Positions 36,399 to 47,924 are shown, counted from the stretch's first letter. The stretch: DNA of 64,000 nucleotides from Variovorax paradoxus (GCF_009755665.1 NZ_CP046622.1:4526001-4590000), one strand, 5' to 3'. Program-made: numbers and translations. The notes: generated from the sequence alone by a model not told the origin.

Positions 36399-37193
36399 AT
36401 GCCCGCCATCTTCTCCGTCACGTCGGCGGAGCTCACCGCCTGGCTGACGGCCTTTCTTTGGCCGTTCGTGCGCATGCTGGCACTGGTCAGCACCGCGCCG
36501 GTGTTCGGCGAGCCCGGTGTTTCGCGCCAGCTCAAGGTGGCCATTGCGGCCTTGCTGACCATTGCCATTGCGCCGACGCTCGGGCCCATGCCGCCGGTGC
36601 CGGTGGTTTCCGCCGGAGGCATCTGGATCATCCTGCAGCAGGTGCTCATCGGCGCCGCCATCGGCTTCACGATGCGCATGGTGTTTGCCGCCGTGCTGGC
36701 CGCGGGCGAATACATCGGCCTGCAGATGGGCCTTTCCTTCGCTTCATTTTTCGACCCGATGGCCGGCGGCGCGACGATGGTGGTCGCGCGGCTGATGCAC
36801 ATGCTGGCCATCCTGCTTTTTCTGGCGGTGGACGGCCATCTGCTGATGGTGGCCGGCCTGGCCGAAAGCTTCAGCACGCTGCCGATTGCCGATGCGCCAT
36901 TGGCGGCACAAGGCTGGATGTTCCTGGTGCTGGGCGGCGGGCAGATCTTCATCAACGGCTTCATGCTGGCGCTGCCGCTGGTGACCGCGCTGCTCACGCT
37001 GAACCTTGCAATGGGCATTTTGAACCGGGCCTCGCCGCAGTTCAGCATTTTTGCGGTCGGCTTTCCGCTCACGCTGCTAGCGGGTATCGGCATGATGCAT
37101 CTGCTCATGCCGCAGTTCGGCGCGTTCCTGGAGCCACGCTTTGCCGCGGGGCTTTCTTCGGTGCTCCAGCTCACGCAAACCTTGCGGCCCTGA
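36399..37193 (+). CDS. fliR: FliR, export gate channel protein
   Basis: 264 residues, about six membrane helices. Conserved PFVRMLALVSTAPVFGEP, then EYIGLQMGLSFASFFDPMAG and FAVGFPLTLLAGIGMMHLLM. Last gene of the fliF-fliR run; a hairpin lies in the 28-base gap to convergent flgL. Confidence 0.96.
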   Translation: MPAIFSVTSAELTAWLTAFLWPFVRMLALVSTAPVFGEPGVSRQLKVAIAALLTIAIAPTLGPMPPVPVVSAGGIWIILQQVLIGAAIGFTMRMVFAAVLAAGEYIGLQMGLSFASFFDPMAGGATMVVARLMHMLAILLFLAVDGHLLMVAGLAESFSTLPIADAPLAAQGWMFLVLGGGQIFINGFMLALPLVTALLTLNLAMGILNRASPQFSIFAVGFPLTLLAGIGMMHLLMPQFGAFLEPRFAAGLSSVLQLTQTLRP

Positions 37194-37213
37194 GGGGCAG
37201 CCAAGGCCGCCCC
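37194..37213. terminator. Hairpin between convergent fliR and flgL
   Basis: Arms GGGGC (37194-37198) and GCCCC (37209-37213), with inner GCC/GGC pairing. It fills the 28-base gap and can serve both directions. Short T-rich tail only. Confidence 0.5.
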
Positions 37214-37221
37214 GCTCTTCA

Positions 37222-38433
37222 TCACAGATAGTTGAACAGCGCAATGCTGTGCAGCCGCGCAAAGGTCTGCTGCGTTGCCTTGAGCGAGGTTTCGCGCTGC
37301 AGGTATTCCGAAATGGCGCTGGCCGGGTCCAGGTCCACCAGTTCCGACAGGTAGCCCTTGTCGATCAGGAAGCGCGAGGCGCCGCCTGTGTTGAGCGCAT
37401 CGATCTCGTTCATGCGCGAGCCGATCGACGAGGTGACCGTGAGCACGTTGTCGTGCGCGTTGGTGATCTTCACGTTGAAGGTGCTGAGTGCGTTGAGCAG
37501 CTCGGCCTGGGCCGCATCGCCGCCGCCGGCCAGCGGCTTCTTCAGTGCGGTGATCATGTCGCCGATGGCGGCGAACACGTCGGTGCCGGCATTGCGCGCC
37601 GTGGCCACCTGGAAGGTGTCGCCGTCGGCCGGGGTGCCGCTCATCTTGATCTGCAGGCCGCCGAACGAGATGGGTGTGTCGGGCACGTAGGGGCCCGATG
37701 CGGCGACCGCGGGCGGCGTGTCCTGCGTGGTGACGGTGTAGTTGCCGGCCGCGAAGCTGATCGTGAAGTCCTTGCCGTAGTTGGCGGCGGTCGCATCGGT
37801 CAGGCCCACCGGGCCGAACACGCCCGAGCCGGTGTTGGCTGCGCCGGCCGAGCTCACGTAGCCCGCACCGCCCTGCACCGACTGGAACACGCTGCGGCCG
37901 TCGTCGGTGGTCGACATCTGGCGCGACACGTCGATCTGCATGAGGCGCTGGCCCTGGTCGCCCATGTACTGGATGCCGCCGCTGGCGTCGGCCACGAAAG
38001 GCGGGCTGCCGCTCTTGAAGCCGGCAAACAGGAACTGGCCGTTGCCGTCGTCGGCGTTGGCCACGTTCACCAGCTGGTCCAGGTTGCTCTGCAGCGTGGT
38101 GGCCAGCGAGGCGCGGTCGGCGTCCGACAGCGTGCCGTTGCCTGCCTGCACGGCCAGCGTCTTCATGTTCTGCATGATCGAGGTGGCCGACTTCAGCGCG
38201 GTTTCCTCTTGCGAGAGAGAGAGCATCGCGCGGCTGCGGCTGCTGGCGTACTGGGCCGACTCGGCCATCGACTGGCTGACGCCCAGAGCGCGCGCAGCCG
38301 CTACCGGATCGTCGGCCGGGGTCAGGAACTTGGTGCCAGCGGCAAGCTGCTGCTGAATGCGGAACAGCTGCTGCTGCTGCGAACCCAGGGCGTTCATGCT
38401 CTGGGCGTAGAAGGATTGGGTGCTGATGCGCAT
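37222..38433 (-). CDS. flgL: FlgL, hook-filament junction protein
   Basis: HAP3, 403 residues. Flagellin-like N-terminus (MRISTQSFYAQSMNALGSQQ, then QLAAGTKFLTPADDPVAAARAL) and C-terminal helices (RMNEIDALNTGGASRFLIDK). Last gene of the long minus-strand run, 41 bases after flgK. Confidence 0.96.
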   Translation of the reverse strand: MRISTQSFYAQSMNALGSQQQQLFRIQQQLAAGTKFLTPADDPVAAARALGVSQSMAESAQYASSRSRAMLSLSQEETALKSATSIMQNMKTLAVQAGNGTLSDADRASLATTLQSNLDQLVNVANADDGNGQFLFAGFKSGSPPFVADASGGIQYMGDQGQRLMQIDVSRQMSTTDDGRSVFQSVQGGAGYVSSAGAANTGSGVFGPVGLTDATAANYGKDFTISFAAGNYTVTTQDTPPAVAASGPYVPDTPISFGGLQIKMSGTPADGDTFQVATARNAGTDVFAAIGDMITALKKPLAGGGDAAQAELLNALSTFNVKITNAHDNVLTVTSSIGSRMNEIDALNTGGASRFLIDKGYLSELVDLDPASAISEYLQRETSLKATQQTFARLHSIALFNYL

Positions 38434-38474
38434 CTCGACTCCTGAAATCTGTTCTGTAAAAAGCGAGGGCCGGA

Positions 38475-40433
38475 TCAGCCGCGGATGCCCAGAATGGCGT
38501 CGAACATGGTCGATGCGGTCTGGATCACCTTGGCGTTGGCCTGGTACATCTGCTGGTACATCAGCAGGTTGGCGGTTTCCTCGTCCTGGTTCACGCCCGA
38601 AATCGAATCGCGGCTCGCGCGGATCTGGCCCGTCACGCTGTCTTGTGTCTGCGTTGCCACGCGGATCTCCATGGAGCGGTTGCCCACCTCGCTCACCAGC
38701 TTGGCGAAGGCGCCATTGAAGGTGGAGGTGCCGCCGTCCATGGCGTTCTTGCGCTGCAGCGCGCCGAGCTTGAGCGCATTGCTGCCGTCCGACACGCCGG
38801 CCACGTTCTTGCCGATGGTGAAGGTGTCGCCCTGCGCGGGTGCGCCCGTGAGCTTGACCTCGATGCCGTCGAAGCTGATGGCGGCACCCGCGGTGTAAGG
38901 CACGGCCGTGCCTGCAGCGTAGGTGGTGGAGGTGCCGTCGGCCAGCGTCACCGTGACGGGCGAGGTCGCCGGAAAGCCCGACAGCGTATTGCCGCCCGCG
39001 TCGTAGGCGAGCGTGACCGTTGCGGCGAGCGGCGCGGCCAGGTAGCCTGCGTTGACGACGGCGGGGCTCAGGGCGCCCGTGCCCTTGTTGCCGACCGTCT
39101 TGCCGGTGACGATCGGCGAGGCGGCGGCCACCTTGGCCGTTTCGCGCACCAGCACGTCCATGTCGCGCGCACCGGTGCGCGTGGGTTGCACCAGGAACGA
39201 GTCGCCCGCCTGCGCGGTGCCGCTGGCCACCGAGAGGCTCACGCCGTCGAAGCTGGCCGGGAACGCGGTGTAGTCGCCCATCACCTGCTTGTCGGACAGG
39301 CGCGTGACGGTGTAGGTGAGCGTGCCGGCCACGTCTTTCACCTGCACCGAATAGTCACTGGTCGAGAGCTGCGAGGTGTCGGTCACGCTGGCGCCGAGCA
39401 CCATGTTGCCGGCGTTCTTTGCATGGGAGAACACGCCGGGCACGGCCTCGGAGAAGAAGTTCGTGCCAAGCGCGCCGTTCAGGTCCACGCCAAGCTTGTG
39501 CTGGTCGTTGAACTCGCTGGCCAAGGCCATTGCGAGGCGGCCGACGGCGTTCTGCGTGCTGGTGAGCGTTTCGGAACGGAACGCCAGCAGCCCGCCGAGC
39601 GAACCGCCGGTGAGCACGTTGTCGTTGAGTTCGGAGACCGTGCCGGTCAGGCCGACCAGTGCCATCGACTGGCGCGTGGGATCGGCGGCGGACTGCACGG
39701 ACTGCATCTTTGCGGCGCGGTCGCCCAGCACCAGCGTCTGGCCGTTGCCGATGAAGACGTTGTACTGGCCGCTGTCCTGCTCCATCACCTTGACGTCGAC
39801 GATCTTGCCGAGATCGCTCACCAGCTGGTCGCGCTGGTCCATCAGGTCGTTGGGCGGCTGGCCGCCGGCCATGGCGCTGAGCTGGCTGATCTGCTGGTTG
39901 AGGCTCGCGATCTGCGTGGCGTAGGTGTTGATCTTGGCGGCGCTGCCTTCGATCTGCTCGTTGACCGAGCTGTTCAGGTCGGTGAGGTACTGGTCGGTGG
40001 AGCGGAACTTGTTGGCCAGCGACTGCGCCGCGCTGATGAGCTGCTGGCGCGCGGCCGGGTCGGCCGGCGTGTTGGCCACGTCCTGCACGCTGGCGAAAAA
40101 GCTCTGCATCAGCGGTGTGAGGCCTGCGGTCTTGTCGGCCAGCAGCGAATCGATGCGGCTGATCTGCGAACCGTAGCTCGCAAGCGCCGCGCCCGCCGCC
40201 TCGGCGCCGTTGAGCTGGGCCGTCAGGTAGCGGTCGTAGCTGCGCTGCACCGTGGTCACGCGCGCGCCGTTGCCCACGAAGCCCGCGCCGGTGACCGTGC
40301 CGCCGAGCGAAGAGACCAGCGCCGTCTGGCGGTTGTAGCCGGTGGTGTACACGTTGGCCGTGTTGTGGGCCGTGGTCATGAGCGCGGTTCGCGCCACGCT
40401 CAGGCCCGAGAGGCCCGTATAGAACATCGACAT
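38475..40433 (-). CDS. flgK: FlgK, hook-filament junction protein
   Basis: HAP1, 652 residues. N-terminal rod/hook motif (FYTGLSGLSVARTALMTTAH, then NTANVYTTGYNRQ) and C-terminus ETANLLMYQQMYQANAKVIQ. The large centre is variable. A sigma-28-type promoter lies about 70 bases upstream. Confidence 0.96.
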   Translation of the reverse strand: MSMFYTGLSGLSVARTALMTTAHNTANVYTTGYNRQTALVSSLGGTVTGAGFVGNGARVTTVQRSYDRYLTAQLNGAEAAGAALASYGSQISRIDSLLADKTAGLTPLMQSFFASVQDVANTPADPAARQQLISAAQSLANKFRSTDQYLTDLNSSVNEQIEGSAAKINTYATQIASLNQQISQLSAMAGGQPPNDLMDQRDQLVSDLGKIVDVKVMEQDSGQYNVFIGNGQTLVLGDRAAKMQSVQSAADPTRQSMALVGLTGTVSELNDNVLTGGSLGGLLAFRSETLTSTQNAVGRLAMALASEFNDQHKLGVDLNGALGTNFFSEAVPGVFSHAKNAGNMVLGASVTDTSQLSTSDYSVQVKDVAGTLTYTVTRLSDKQVMGDYTAFPASFDGVSLSVASGTAQAGDSFLVQPTRTGARDMDVLVRETAKVAAASPIVTGKTVGNKGTGALSPAVVNAGYLAAPLAATVTLAYDAGGNTLSGFPATSPVTVTLADGTSTTYAAGTAVPYTAGAAISFDGIEVKLTGAPAQGDTFTIGKNVAGVSDGSNALKLGALQRKNAMDGGTSTFNGAFAKLVSEVGNRSMEIRVATQTQDSVTGQIRASRDSISGVNQDEETANLLMYQQMYQANAKVIQTASTMFDAILGIRG

Positions 40434-40501
40434 GAGGCTTTACCTGTAAAACGTTTCTTTTGTTTGGACGGAAGGCGCCCGTTCGGGCACCTGTTGCTTG
40501 T

Positions 40502-40527
40502 TTATCGGCAGGACGCGTGAAAGTTGA
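40502..40527 (-). promoter_or_regulatory. Sigma-28 promoter of flgK-flgL
   Basis: Minus strand TCAA (40524-40527), 14 bases, GCCGATAA (40502-40509). The -10 is perfect; the -35 differs at one base and the spacer is one base short of 15. It lies between the last receptor gene and flgK. Confidence 0.8.
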
Positions 40528-40553
40528 AGGCCTTTCGCGCTTCGCGTTCAGGG

Positions 40554-42611
40554 CTAGGCGAGCGCCTGGTGCGTGGTGCCAAGCGCGCGGACTTCGCGGC
40601 GCGAGGCGCTCGGCGCCATCGATGCGGCGCGGACTTCGCTCAGAGAGGGCTCGAGCCGGAACACGCTCACGGCGCTCACCAGGCTGGCGGCCTGCTCCTG
40701 CATCGATTGGGCAGCCGCTGCCGCTTCTTCGACCAGCGCCGCGTTCTGCTGCGTCACCTGGTCCATCTGCGCAATGGCCTGGTTCACCTGCTCGATGCCG
40801 GTGCTCTGCTCCTGACTGGCGGCCGTGATCTCGCCGATGATGTCCGCCACGCGCTTGACGCCGCTCACGATCTCTTCCATCGTCTTGCCGGCTTCGCCGA
40901 CCAGCGCACTGCCCACGTCGACCTTGCCGACGGAGTCGTCGATCAGGCCTTTGATCTCCTTGGCGGCCGCGGCCGAGCGCTGCGCCAGGCTTCTGACTTC
41001 GGACGCGACGACGGCAAAGCCCCTGCCCTGCTCGCCCGCACGCGCGGCTTCGACCGCGGCGTTCAGCGCCAGGATGTTGGTCTGGAACGCGATGCCGTCG
41101 ATCACGCCGATGATGTCGACGATCTTCTTGGACGACGCATTGATCGATGCCATGGTGTCGACCACCTGGCCCACGACGTTGCCGCCCTTGATGGCCACTT
41201 CGGAGGCCGAGAGCGCGAGTTGGTTGGCTTGGCGGGCGTTGTCCGCGTTCTGCTTGACGGTGCTCGTGAGCTCTTCCATCGAGGCGGCCGTCTCTTCGAG
41301 CGAGCTGGCTTGCTCTTCGGTGCGCGAAGACAAATCTTGATTGCCTGCGGCGATCTGGCCCGAGGCGGTGGCGATGGCATCGGTGCCGGTGCGCACGCCG
41401 CCGACCACGTTGGCCAGCCCGGCGCGCATCGATTCGACGGCGCGCGTGATGACGCCAATCTCGTCCCGGCGGTTCGAGCTCAGCTGACGCGACAGATCGC
41501 CCTGTCCGATGGTCTGCACGTGCTCGCCCAACACACTGAGGGGCCGCACGGTCCGCCGGAGAAAGATGATCAGCGCCGCACCCAGTACCACCGCAGCCAG
41601 CGCAATGAAGCCGCCGAGCAGGGTCATCTCGCTGTAGAGCTCGGCCAGTACTTCCGAAGCGGGAACTTCCGCGACCACCAGCCAGCCGGTGGCTTCGCTC
41701 TTGCTCACGGATGCATAGTGCTTTTCTTGCTGCGCGGGCAGAAGCACCGCGGGCGCGTCGTCCAGCCACGTGGCGTCGTCGCTCTTCAGCCGGCCGATCC
41801 AATCCGCCAGTTCGGCGTCCTTGAGCCCCTCGGAAAGTTTTTTCCCGGCCGCGGTCGGGTGGAAGACGATGGTCGCCGCGGCGGGGTCGGCGCCCGGGTC
41901 GACGATATAGAGCCCGCCCGTATCGAAGATGCGGGTCTTGCCCACGGCTTCGCCGAAAGAAGCCTGCTGCTGCGAGATGTCCAGGCCGATGTAGAGCACC
42001 GCGACCACGTTGCCCGCGGCATCGCGCACCGGGTCGTAGACCGTGATGTAGGGCCGCCCGAACAGCGTGACGCGGCCGACGAACCGCTTGCCGGAGCGAA
42101 GCAACGCGTACGCGGCGCTCTTGCGGTCGAGCAGCGTGCCGATCGCGCGCTCGCCGTTTTCCTTCTTGACCGACGTGGCCACGCGGCGGAAGTCTTCGCC
42201 CTGGGCCACGAACACGGTGGCATTGGCGCCGGGAAAGTCGCGTGCGAACGCATCCACCTCTGCGGTGCTGCCTCCGTTGATTGCCACCCCGAAGCTGCTC
42301 ACAACACCCTGCGCCGCATCTTCGACCGTGAAAGTGCCCGCAAACTGGCGCCGGAAAACGCCGTATGCGTTCTCCGCGGTCATCTGCATGGTGCGGTCGA
42401 AGATGTCCAGCGAGCGGGCGATGGCTTCGGCCTTGGCATTGGCGTACTGCGAGGCGCTGTGCTGCTGCTGCGCAGAGCCGGTGACGTAGAACACGCCCAG
42501 GAGAAACAACGTGACCGCAAAAATGGCAATGGTGACCCTGACGGTCAGCGTGCGCGCCAACGAGACAAAGGGGCGCTGTGGCTCGGACGAATCCGTGGCT
42601 GCTGCGTTCAT
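40554..42611 (-). CDS. Methyl-accepting chemotaxis protein with Cache-type sensor
   Basis: 685 residues. TM1 about 28-48, a large periplasmic double-Cache-like (Cache_3/Cache_2) domain about 50-315 ([20 protein letters not shown], then [11 protein letters not shown]), TM2 about 320-345, HAMP, and the standard signalling hairpin whose tip is [20 protein letters not shown]. The C-terminus ends THQALA, with no Trp-x-x-Phe tether. Such receptors usually sense small ligands; the ligand is unknown. It is the only receptor here with this sensor type. Confidence 0.93.
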   Translation of the reverse strand: MNAAATDSSEPQRPFVSLARTLTVRVTIAIFAVTLFLLGVFYVTGSAQQQHSASQYANAKAEAIARSLDIFDRTMQMTAENAYGVFRRQFAGTFTVEDAAQGVVSSFGVAINGGSTAEVDAFARDFPGANATVFVAQGEDFRRVATSVKKENGERAIGTLLDRKSAAYALLRSGKRFVGRVTLFGRPYITVYDPVRDAAGNVVAVLYIGLDISQQQASFGEAVGKTRIFDTGGLYIVDPGADPAAATIVFHPTAAGKKLSEGLKDAELADWIGRLKSDDATWLDDAPAVLLPAQQEKHYASVSKSEATGWLVVAEVPASEVLAELYSEMTLLGGFIALAAVVLGAALIIFLRRTVRPLSVLGEHVQTIGQGDLSRQLSSNRRDEIGVITRAVESMRAGLANVVGGVRTGTDAIATASGQIAAGNQDLSSRTEEQASSLEETAASMEELTSTVKQNADNARQANQLALSASEVAIKGGNVVGQVVDTMASINASSKKIVDIIGVIDGIAFQTNILALNAAVEAARAGEQGRGFAVVASEVRSLAQRSAAAAKEIKGLIDDSVGKVDVGSALVGEAGKTMEEIVSGVKRVADIIGEITAASQEQSTGIEQVNQAIAQMDQVTQQNAALVEEAAAAAQSMQEQAASLVSAVSVFRLEPSLSEVRAASMAPSASRREVRALGTTHQALA

Positions 42612-42635
42612 CAGGGGCCTCCTGTCGAGGTGTGG

Positions 42636-44366
42636 TTAAAACTCGGTCCAGTCGCCCGCGGTGCCGCGGGCCAGGGCCAGGGGAGGTGTGGAGGCAATGG
42701 CCTCCTTCTTGCGCAAGTTCGCGAACGGCCGGGCAGGCGCCTCGGGCATGTGCGAAGGTTCGACGCGGGTGGCATGGTCACCATGCGCGCCAGCTTCGAG
42801 CCTGAACACGCTCACCGCCTCCACGAGGCTGGCGGCCTGCTCCTGCATCGACTGCGCTGCGGCCGCCGCTTCTTCGACCAAGGCCGCGTTCTGCTGCGTC
42901 ACCTGGTCCATCTGCGCGATGGCCTGGTTCACCTGCTCGATGCCCGTGCTCTGCTCCTGGCTCGCGGCTGTGATCTCGCCGATGATGTCGGTCACGCGCT
43001 TCACACTGCCCACGATCTCTTCCATCGTCTTGCCGGCTTCGCCCACCAGGGTGCTGCCCACGTCGACCTTGCCCACGGAGTCGTCGATCAGGCCCTTGAT
43101 TTCCTTGGCGGCTGCGCCCGAGCGCTGTGCCAGGCTGCGCACTTCTGCGGCCACCACGGCAAAGCCGCGGCCCTGCTCGCCGGCACGCGCAGCTTCCACC
43201 GCGGCGTTGAGCGCCAGGATGTTGGTCTGGAACGCGATGCCGTCGATCACGCCGATGATGTCGACGATCTTCTTGGACGAGGCATTGATCGAGGCCATGG
43301 TGTCAACCACCTGGCCGACGACGTTGCCGCCCTTGACGGCCACTTCGGAGGCCGAGAGCGCGAGTTGGTTGGCTTGGCGGGCGTTGTCGGCGTTCTGCTT
43401 GACGGTGCTCGTGAGTTCTTCCATCGAGGCAGCCGTCTGTTCGAGCGAGCTGGCTTGCTCTTCGGTGCGCGAAGACAAATCTTGATTACCTGCGGCAATC
43501 TGGCCCGAGGCGGTCGCAATGGCGTCGCTCGATGTCTTGATCCGCACGACGACGTCGGTCAACTGGTCCTGCATCCGTTTGATGGAGAACAACAGGCTGC
43601 CGCTGCGAGCCGTGCGGGCCTGCACGCTTTCCGTCAGGTCGCCGCTGGCGATGCGGCCGACCACATCGGCCGCGTAGCCTGGTTCGCCGCCCAGTTGGCC
43701 CGCCAGGAGCCGCGCCACCACCACACCGAGCCCCAGGCTGATGGCAACGCCGGCCAGTGCCAGCAGCAGCATCAGGAGCCGCGATTGCTTGAACGTGCCA
43801 GCGGCGTCTTCCATGCTGGCGCGAGCCTGCTGGTCGCTGAACGCAACCATGTTCTGCAGCACCTTTTCAAGAGCGCGCGATTCCTTCAGCAGCAACGCGC
43901 TTTCTTCGGGCACGTTGCCTTCGAATTGCGAGCTGTCCAGCGTCTGCCTCGCGATCAGGTCCGCGAAGTCGCCCAGGTGCTTCTTCAGCGGCGGCATCAG
44001 CTTCTGGTACTGCTCGTGGAGTTCGCGTCCCTCGGTTGTCTGCTCGAGCAGCGGCTTCACATCGGCCACATTGGACTCGAGCGCCGCCACGGCTTCCTTC
44101 AGTTCCTTGAAGCCGACGTTGCGCTCGCCCTTGGTGCCCGCCGACAGCAGGCCCATCTGCGCGCGGCTGGCATCGAGCAGTTGGATGTTGGCCGCCTGCA
44201 CCGCCTTGATGGCGCGCAGATCTTTGTTGTAGAGGCTCTCGGTCGAGGCATTGATGCGCCCCATGTGGAAGATGCCCAGGCCGCTCACCCCCGCACCCAC
44301 CGCCGCGACGACGAGAAAGCTGAGAACCAGCTTGATGGCGACAGGAAGCCCTTGGAACCATTTCAT
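42636..44366 (-). CDS. Methyl-accepting chemotaxis protein (four-helix-bundle sensor) with C-terminal tether
   Basis: 576 residues. TM1 about 10-32, periplasmic helical four-helix-bundle sensor about 35-185, TM2 about 190-210, HAMP and the signalling hairpin. C-terminus GDWTEF fits a CheR/CheB tether pentapeptide (Trp and Phe kept). The sensor differs from the other receptors, so the ligand probably differs. Confidence 0.94.
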   Translation of the reverse strand: MKWFQGLPVAIKLVLSFLVVAAVGAGVSGLGIFHMGRINASTESLYNKDLRAIKAVQAANIQLLDASRAQMGLLSAGTKGERNVGFKELKEAVAALESNVADVKPLLEQTTEGRELHEQYQKLMPPLKKHLGDFADLIARQTLDSSQFEGNVPEESALLLKESRALEKVLQNMVAFSDQQARASMEDAAGTFKQSRLLMLLLALAGVAISLGLGVVVARLLAGQLGGEPGYAADVVGRIASGDLTESVQARTARSGSLLFSIKRMQDQLTDVVVRIKTSSDAIATASGQIAAGNQDLSSRTEEQASSLEQTAASMEELTSTVKQNADNARQANQLALSASEVAVKGGNVVGQVVDTMASINASSKKIVDIIGVIDGIAFQTNILALNAAVEAARAGEQGRGFAVVAAEVRSLAQRSGAAAKEIKGLIDDSVGKVDVGSTLVGEAGKTMEEIVGSVKRVTDIIGEITAASQEQSTGIEQVNQAIAQMDQVTQQNAALVEEAAAAAQSMQEQAASLVEAVSVFRLEAGAHGDHATRVEPSHMPEAPARPFANLRKKEAIASTPPLALARGTAGDWTEF

Positions 44367-44406
44367 TTTTTCCCTCCTGAAAGACGTTGAAAGTCGTTGG
44401 AACTCT

Positions 44407-46128
44407 TTAGAACTCGGTCCAGTCGCCCGACGAGGCGTGGGCTGCGGCCAGCCTGGGAGGGGACTTGGCTTCCGCTGCGGCCCGGGCCGGGCCCTTCAGC
44501 GCGGGCATGGCCTTGCGTGACGGCAGTGCCGGCTGCAGCTTCGCGTGCACTTGCGCGAGCGGGCGGATTGCGGCGTTGCTGTCCAGCCTGAACACGCTCA
44601 CCGCTTCCACCAGGCTTGCGGCCTGCTCCTGCATCGACTGCGCCGCAGCCGCGGCTTCTTCGACCAGTGCCGCGTTCTGCTGCGTCACCTGGTCCATCTG
44701 CGCGATGGCCTGGTTCACCTGCTCGATGCCGGTGCTCTGCTCCTGGCTGGCGGCCGTGATCTCGCCCATGATGTCGGTCACGCGCTTGACGCTGTCCACG
44801 ATCTCATCCATCGTGCGACCCGCCTCGGCCACCTGCCGGCTGCCGGCTTCGACCTTGCCCACCGAGTCGTCGATCAGGCCCTTGATTTCCTTGGCGGCCG
44901 CACCAGAGCGCTGGGCGAGGTTGCGCACTTCAGAAGCCACCACGGCGAAGCCCCTGCCTTGTTCACCGGCGCGGGCCGCTTCCACGGCCGCATTCAGCGC
45001 CAGGATATTGGTCTGGAAGGCGATGCCATCGATCACGCCGATGATGTCGACGATCTTCTTGGACGAGGTGTTGATGGAACCCATGGTGTCCACCACCTGG
45101 CTGACCACGCCGCCGCCGCGCACGGCCACTTCGGAGGCCGAGAGGGCCAGCTGGTTGGCCTGACGCGCGTTGTCGGCGTTCTGCTTGACGGTGGAGGTGA
45201 GCTCTTCCATCGAAGCCGCGGTCTCTTCGAGCGAGCTGGCCTGCTCTTCGGTGCGCGAAGACAAATCTTGATTGCCTGCGGCAATCTGGCCCGAGGCGGT
45301 GGCGATGGCGTCGGTACCGGTGCGCACTTCGCCCACCACCTTGGCGAGGCTGCCGTTCATGCCCTTGAGCGCATGCATGAGCTGGCCGGTTTCGTCCCGG
45401 GTCGTCACTTCGATGCGGCTGGTCAGGTCGCCGGCGGCAACGGCTTCGGCCACTTCGACCGCACGGCGCAGCGGATGCGTGATGCTGCGGACCAGGAGCC
45501 AGGCGAGCACCAGGCCCAGGCCCAGCGACAGCGCGCCGCAGACGATCAGAATCAGGCTGGTGCTGGCGCGCGTCTCCTTGCTGCGCTCCGCCGCGGCGTC
45601 GAGCTGCGTGCGCTCGGCGTCCACCATCTGCTGCACACCGGCAAGATAGCTGCGCGAGGTGGGCTCGAAACGTTCGTTGAAGATCCGGTTGGCGCCTTCC
45701 ATGTCGCCGGCCAGCTTGGCCTTGCTGACTTCTTCGCGGGCCGCGAGGTAGGCCTTGCGAAGCTCACCGACCTTGTCGTAGACCTGCTTCTTTTCCGGCG
45801 TGTCCATCTGTTCTTCGATGAACTTCTGAAGGTCGTTGGTTTCCTTGATGGAGAGGGCCGTGGCGGGCGCGAAGTAGGCAATGAGGTTCGAATCGCTGCT
45901 CTTGGCGATGGCCGCGGCGCGCTGCACGCCCGCCGTGGTGTTGCGCAGCCAGTCGGCGCCTGCCCGTTCGGTCTTGATGTTCTTCTCGACCATCGCATTC
46001 ATTTCCGCGCCGAGCTGCCGCAGCTTCAGCACGGCAAGCACGCTGCTCGTGAGAGACAGGGCGAGGATGACGCCGATCACGACGGCCAACCGCTTGCCGA
46101 TGGAAATATTGCTCAGAAACATGCTCAT
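44407..46128 (-). CDS. Methyl-accepting chemotaxis protein (four-helix-bundle sensor) with C-terminal tether
   Basis: 573 residues: TM1 near the N-terminus, helical periplasmic sensor, TM2 about 190-212 ([20 protein letters not shown]), HAMP, signalling hairpin, C-terminus GDWTEF. A 533-base stretch of its signalling part is identical to the receptor at 50296-52017. A strong leader hairpin lies at 46150-46176. Confidence 0.94.
   Translation of the reverse strand: MSMFLSNISIGKRLAVVIGVILALSLTSSVLAVLKLRQLGAEMNAMVEKNIKTERAGADWLRNTTAGVQRAAAIAKSSDSNLIAYFAPATALSIKETNDLQKFIEEQMDTPEKKQVYDKVGELRKAYLAAREEVSKAKLAGDMEGANRIFNERFEPTSRSYLAGVQQMVDAERTQLDAAAERSKETRASTSLILIVCGALSLGLGLVLAWLLVRSITHPLRRAVEVAEAVAAGDLTSRIEVTTRDETGQLMHALKGMNGSLAKVVGEVRTGTDAIATASGQIAAGNQDLSSRTEEQASSLEETAASMEELTSTVKQNADNARQANQLALSASEVAVRGGGVVSQVVDTMGSINTSSKKIVDIIGVIDGIAFQTNILALNAAVEAARAGEQGRGFAVVASEVRNLAQRSGAAAKEIKGLIDDSVGKVEAGSRQVAEAGRTMDEIVDSVKRVTDIMGEITAASQEQSTGIEQVNQAIAQMDQVTQQNAALVEEAAAAAQSMQEQAASLVEAVSVFRLDSNAAIRPLAQVHAKLQPALPSRKAMPALKGPARAAAEAKSPPRLAAAHASSGDWTEF
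44654..45186 (-). repeat. 533-base identical tract, copy A
   Basis: Identical base for base, as compared by eye, to 50555-51087. It covers the signalling hairpin of this receptor. Outside the tract the two genes diverge quickly, including at synonymous sites. Confidence 0.9.
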
Positions 46129-46149
46129 GACTCCAGAAGATCAGGAAAG

Positions 46150-46176
46150 GGCAAGGGCGCGCAGCGCGCACTTGCC
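46150..46176 (-). promoter_or_regulatory. Leader hairpin before receptor gene
   Basis: GGCAAG (46150-46155) and CTTGCC (46171-46176), extended inward by GCGCGC/GCGCGC. It lies 22 bases before the receptor start at 46128 and after the previous receptor, so it may be a terminator, a processing site or a translation control hairpin. Confidence 0.5.
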
Positions 46177-46243
46177 GCAAGAAAAGGTTGTGTGCGCCGG
46201 CCGCATAGGGGCCGGTGCCTTGCAGTCCGTGGAACCGCGGTGC

Positions 46244-47902
46244 TCAGGAAGCCTCCCAGCCCCCGGCGGTAGCCAGCGCGGGCATGGCCCGGCGTGACGG
46301 CAGTGCCGGCTGCAGCTTGGCGTGCACTTGCGCGAGCGGGCGGGTTGCGGCGTTGCTGTCCAGCCTGAACACGCTCACCGCTTCCACCAGGCTTGCGGCC
46401 TGCTCCTGCATCGATTGGGCAGCCGCTGCCGCTTCTTCCACCAGCGCCGCGTTTTGCTGCGTCACCTGGTCCATCTGCGCAATGGCCTGGTTGACCTGCT
46501 CGATGCCGGTGCTCTGCTCCTGGCTGGCGGCCGTGATCTCGCCCATGATGTCGGTCACGCGCTTGACGCTGTCCACGATCTCGTCCATCGTGCGGCCCGC
46601 TTCGGCCACCTGGCGGCTGCCGGCTTCGACCTTGCCCACCGAGTCGTCGATCAGGCCCTTGATTTCCTTGGCGGCTGCACCGGAGCGCTGGGCGAGGTTG
46701 CGCACTTCGGAGGCGACGACCGCGAAGCCGCGACCCTGCTCGCCGGCACGCGCAGCTTCCACGGCTGCATTGAGCGCGAGGATGTTGGTCTGGAACGCGA
46801 TGCCGTCGATCACGCCGATGATGTCGACGATCTTCTTGGAGGAAGCATTGATCGATGCCATGGTGTCGACCACCTGATTGACCACGCCGCCACCCTTGAC
46901 CGCAACCTCCGAGGCCGAGAGCGCGAGTTGATTGGCTTGCCGTGCGTTGTCGGCGTTCTGCTTGACAGTGGATGTGAGCTCTTCCATCGAGGCGGCCGTC
47001 TCTTCGAGCGAGCTGGCCTGCTCTTCGGTGCGCGAAGACAAATCTTGATTGCCTGCGGCGATCTGGCCCGAGGCGGTGGCGATGGCGTCGGTACCCGTGC
47101 GCACTTCGCCCACCACCTTGGCGAGGCTATCGTTCATGTGCTTCAGCGCATTCATCAGCTGGCCGGTCTCGTCGCGCGAGCCGGTTTCAATGGCCGAGCT
47201 GAGGTCGCCGCTCGCCACGGTTTCGGCCACCTTCACCGCATGGCCCAGAGGCCGCGTGACGCTGCGGGCGATCAGGAAGGCGCAAAGCGCGCCCAATATC
47301 AACGTGAGCGCGGTCAGGAAGATGCGGAGGTTGAAGCTGCGCGCATTCGCCTCGTCGATCGCACGGCTCATGTCGTCGATGGCCTTGCGCTCGAGGGCCA
47401 GCAGTTCGAGCACGCGCGTTTCGTAGGCCTTGGCAGCCGGCATGAACGTGTTCTTGAAGGCGGCATCGGCTTCCGCGGCGTTGCCGCCGGTCTTGGCCTT
47501 CTGCACGGCGTCCTTGGCGGCCTGGTACTTGGCGCGCAGCTCGACGATGTTCTTGAAGGTCGACTTCTCCAAGTCGGTGACGAGCAGGGCCTCGACCTTG
47601 GCCATGGTTTCTCCGCCCTTCTTCACGCTGTCGGAGATGACGTCTGCAAAGGTAACGGGCAGCGATTCGTCGGTGCTCTTGGCGATCATTGCGGTGCGCG
47701 CAATGGCCGAGTAGGTCAGCACGTACCAGTCGGAGATGAGCCGCTCTTTCGCGAGCGGGCTCTGCATCATCTGGCGGGTGGCTTCGGCATTGCTGCGTGC
47801 GGTCATCAGCGCAAAGGCGGCCGAGACGAGCGTCAGGACGAGAACCAGGCCGAAGCCGATGGCCAGGCGCGTTCCGATGCGCATGTTGGAAAGAAAGTTC
47901 AT
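46244..47902 (-). CDS. Methyl-accepting chemotaxis protein (four-helix-bundle sensor), tether degenerate
   Basis: 552 residues: TM1 ([20 protein letters not shown]), helical sensor, TM2, HAMP, hairpin. The C-terminus ends GGWEAS where its neighbours have GDWTEF; the final Phe needed for CheR docking is missing. No nearby frame restores GDWTEF, so this is divergence rather than a simple frameshift. It lies between cheW and the next receptor. Confidence 0.93.
   Translation of the reverse strand: MNFLSNMRIGTRLAIGFGLVLVLTLVSAAFALMTARSNAEATRQMMQSPLAKERLISDWYVLTYSAIARTAMIAKSTDESLPVTFADVISDSVKKGGETMAKVEALLVTDLEKSTFKNIVELRAKYQAAKDAVQKAKTGGNAAEADAAFKNTFMPAAKAYETRVLELLALERKAIDDMSRAIDEANARSFNLRIFLTALTLILGALCAFLIARSVTRPLGHAVKVAETVASGDLSSAIETGSRDETGQLMNALKHMNDSLAKVVGEVRTGTDAIATASGQIAAGNQDLSSRTEEQASSLEETAASMEELTSTVKQNADNARQANQLALSASEVAVKGGGVVNQVVDTMASINASSKKIVDIIGVIDGIAFQTNILALNAAVEAARAGEQGRGFAVVASEVRNLAQRSGAAAKEIKGLIDDSVGKVEAGSRQVAEAGRTMDEIVDSVKRVTDIMGEITAASQEQSTGIEQVNQAIAQMDQVTQQNAALVEEAAAAAQSMQEQAASLVEAVSVFRLDSNAATRPLAQVHAKLQPALPSRRAMPALATAGGWEAS
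46533..46732 (-). repeat. 200-base identical tract, copy A
   Basis: Identical by eye to 48824-49023 in the receptor at 48463-50211. Covers part of the signalling hairpin. Confidence 0.85.
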
Positions 47903-47924
47903 GGTGGGGTGCTGAAATGAAGAA

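Noticed and set aside
40524..44390. A 1288-codon open frame on the plus strand, and others such as 1514-3760 minus and 25807-27894 minus
   Set aside because: They lie antisense to clearly conserved genes, have His/Arg/Ala-rich composition with no domains, and are expected from GC-rich codon use.
46244..46265. Possible frameshift at the end of a receptor gene
   Set aside because: Other frames do not restore GDWTEF, so the changed tail looks like divergence, not a sequencing or single-base error.
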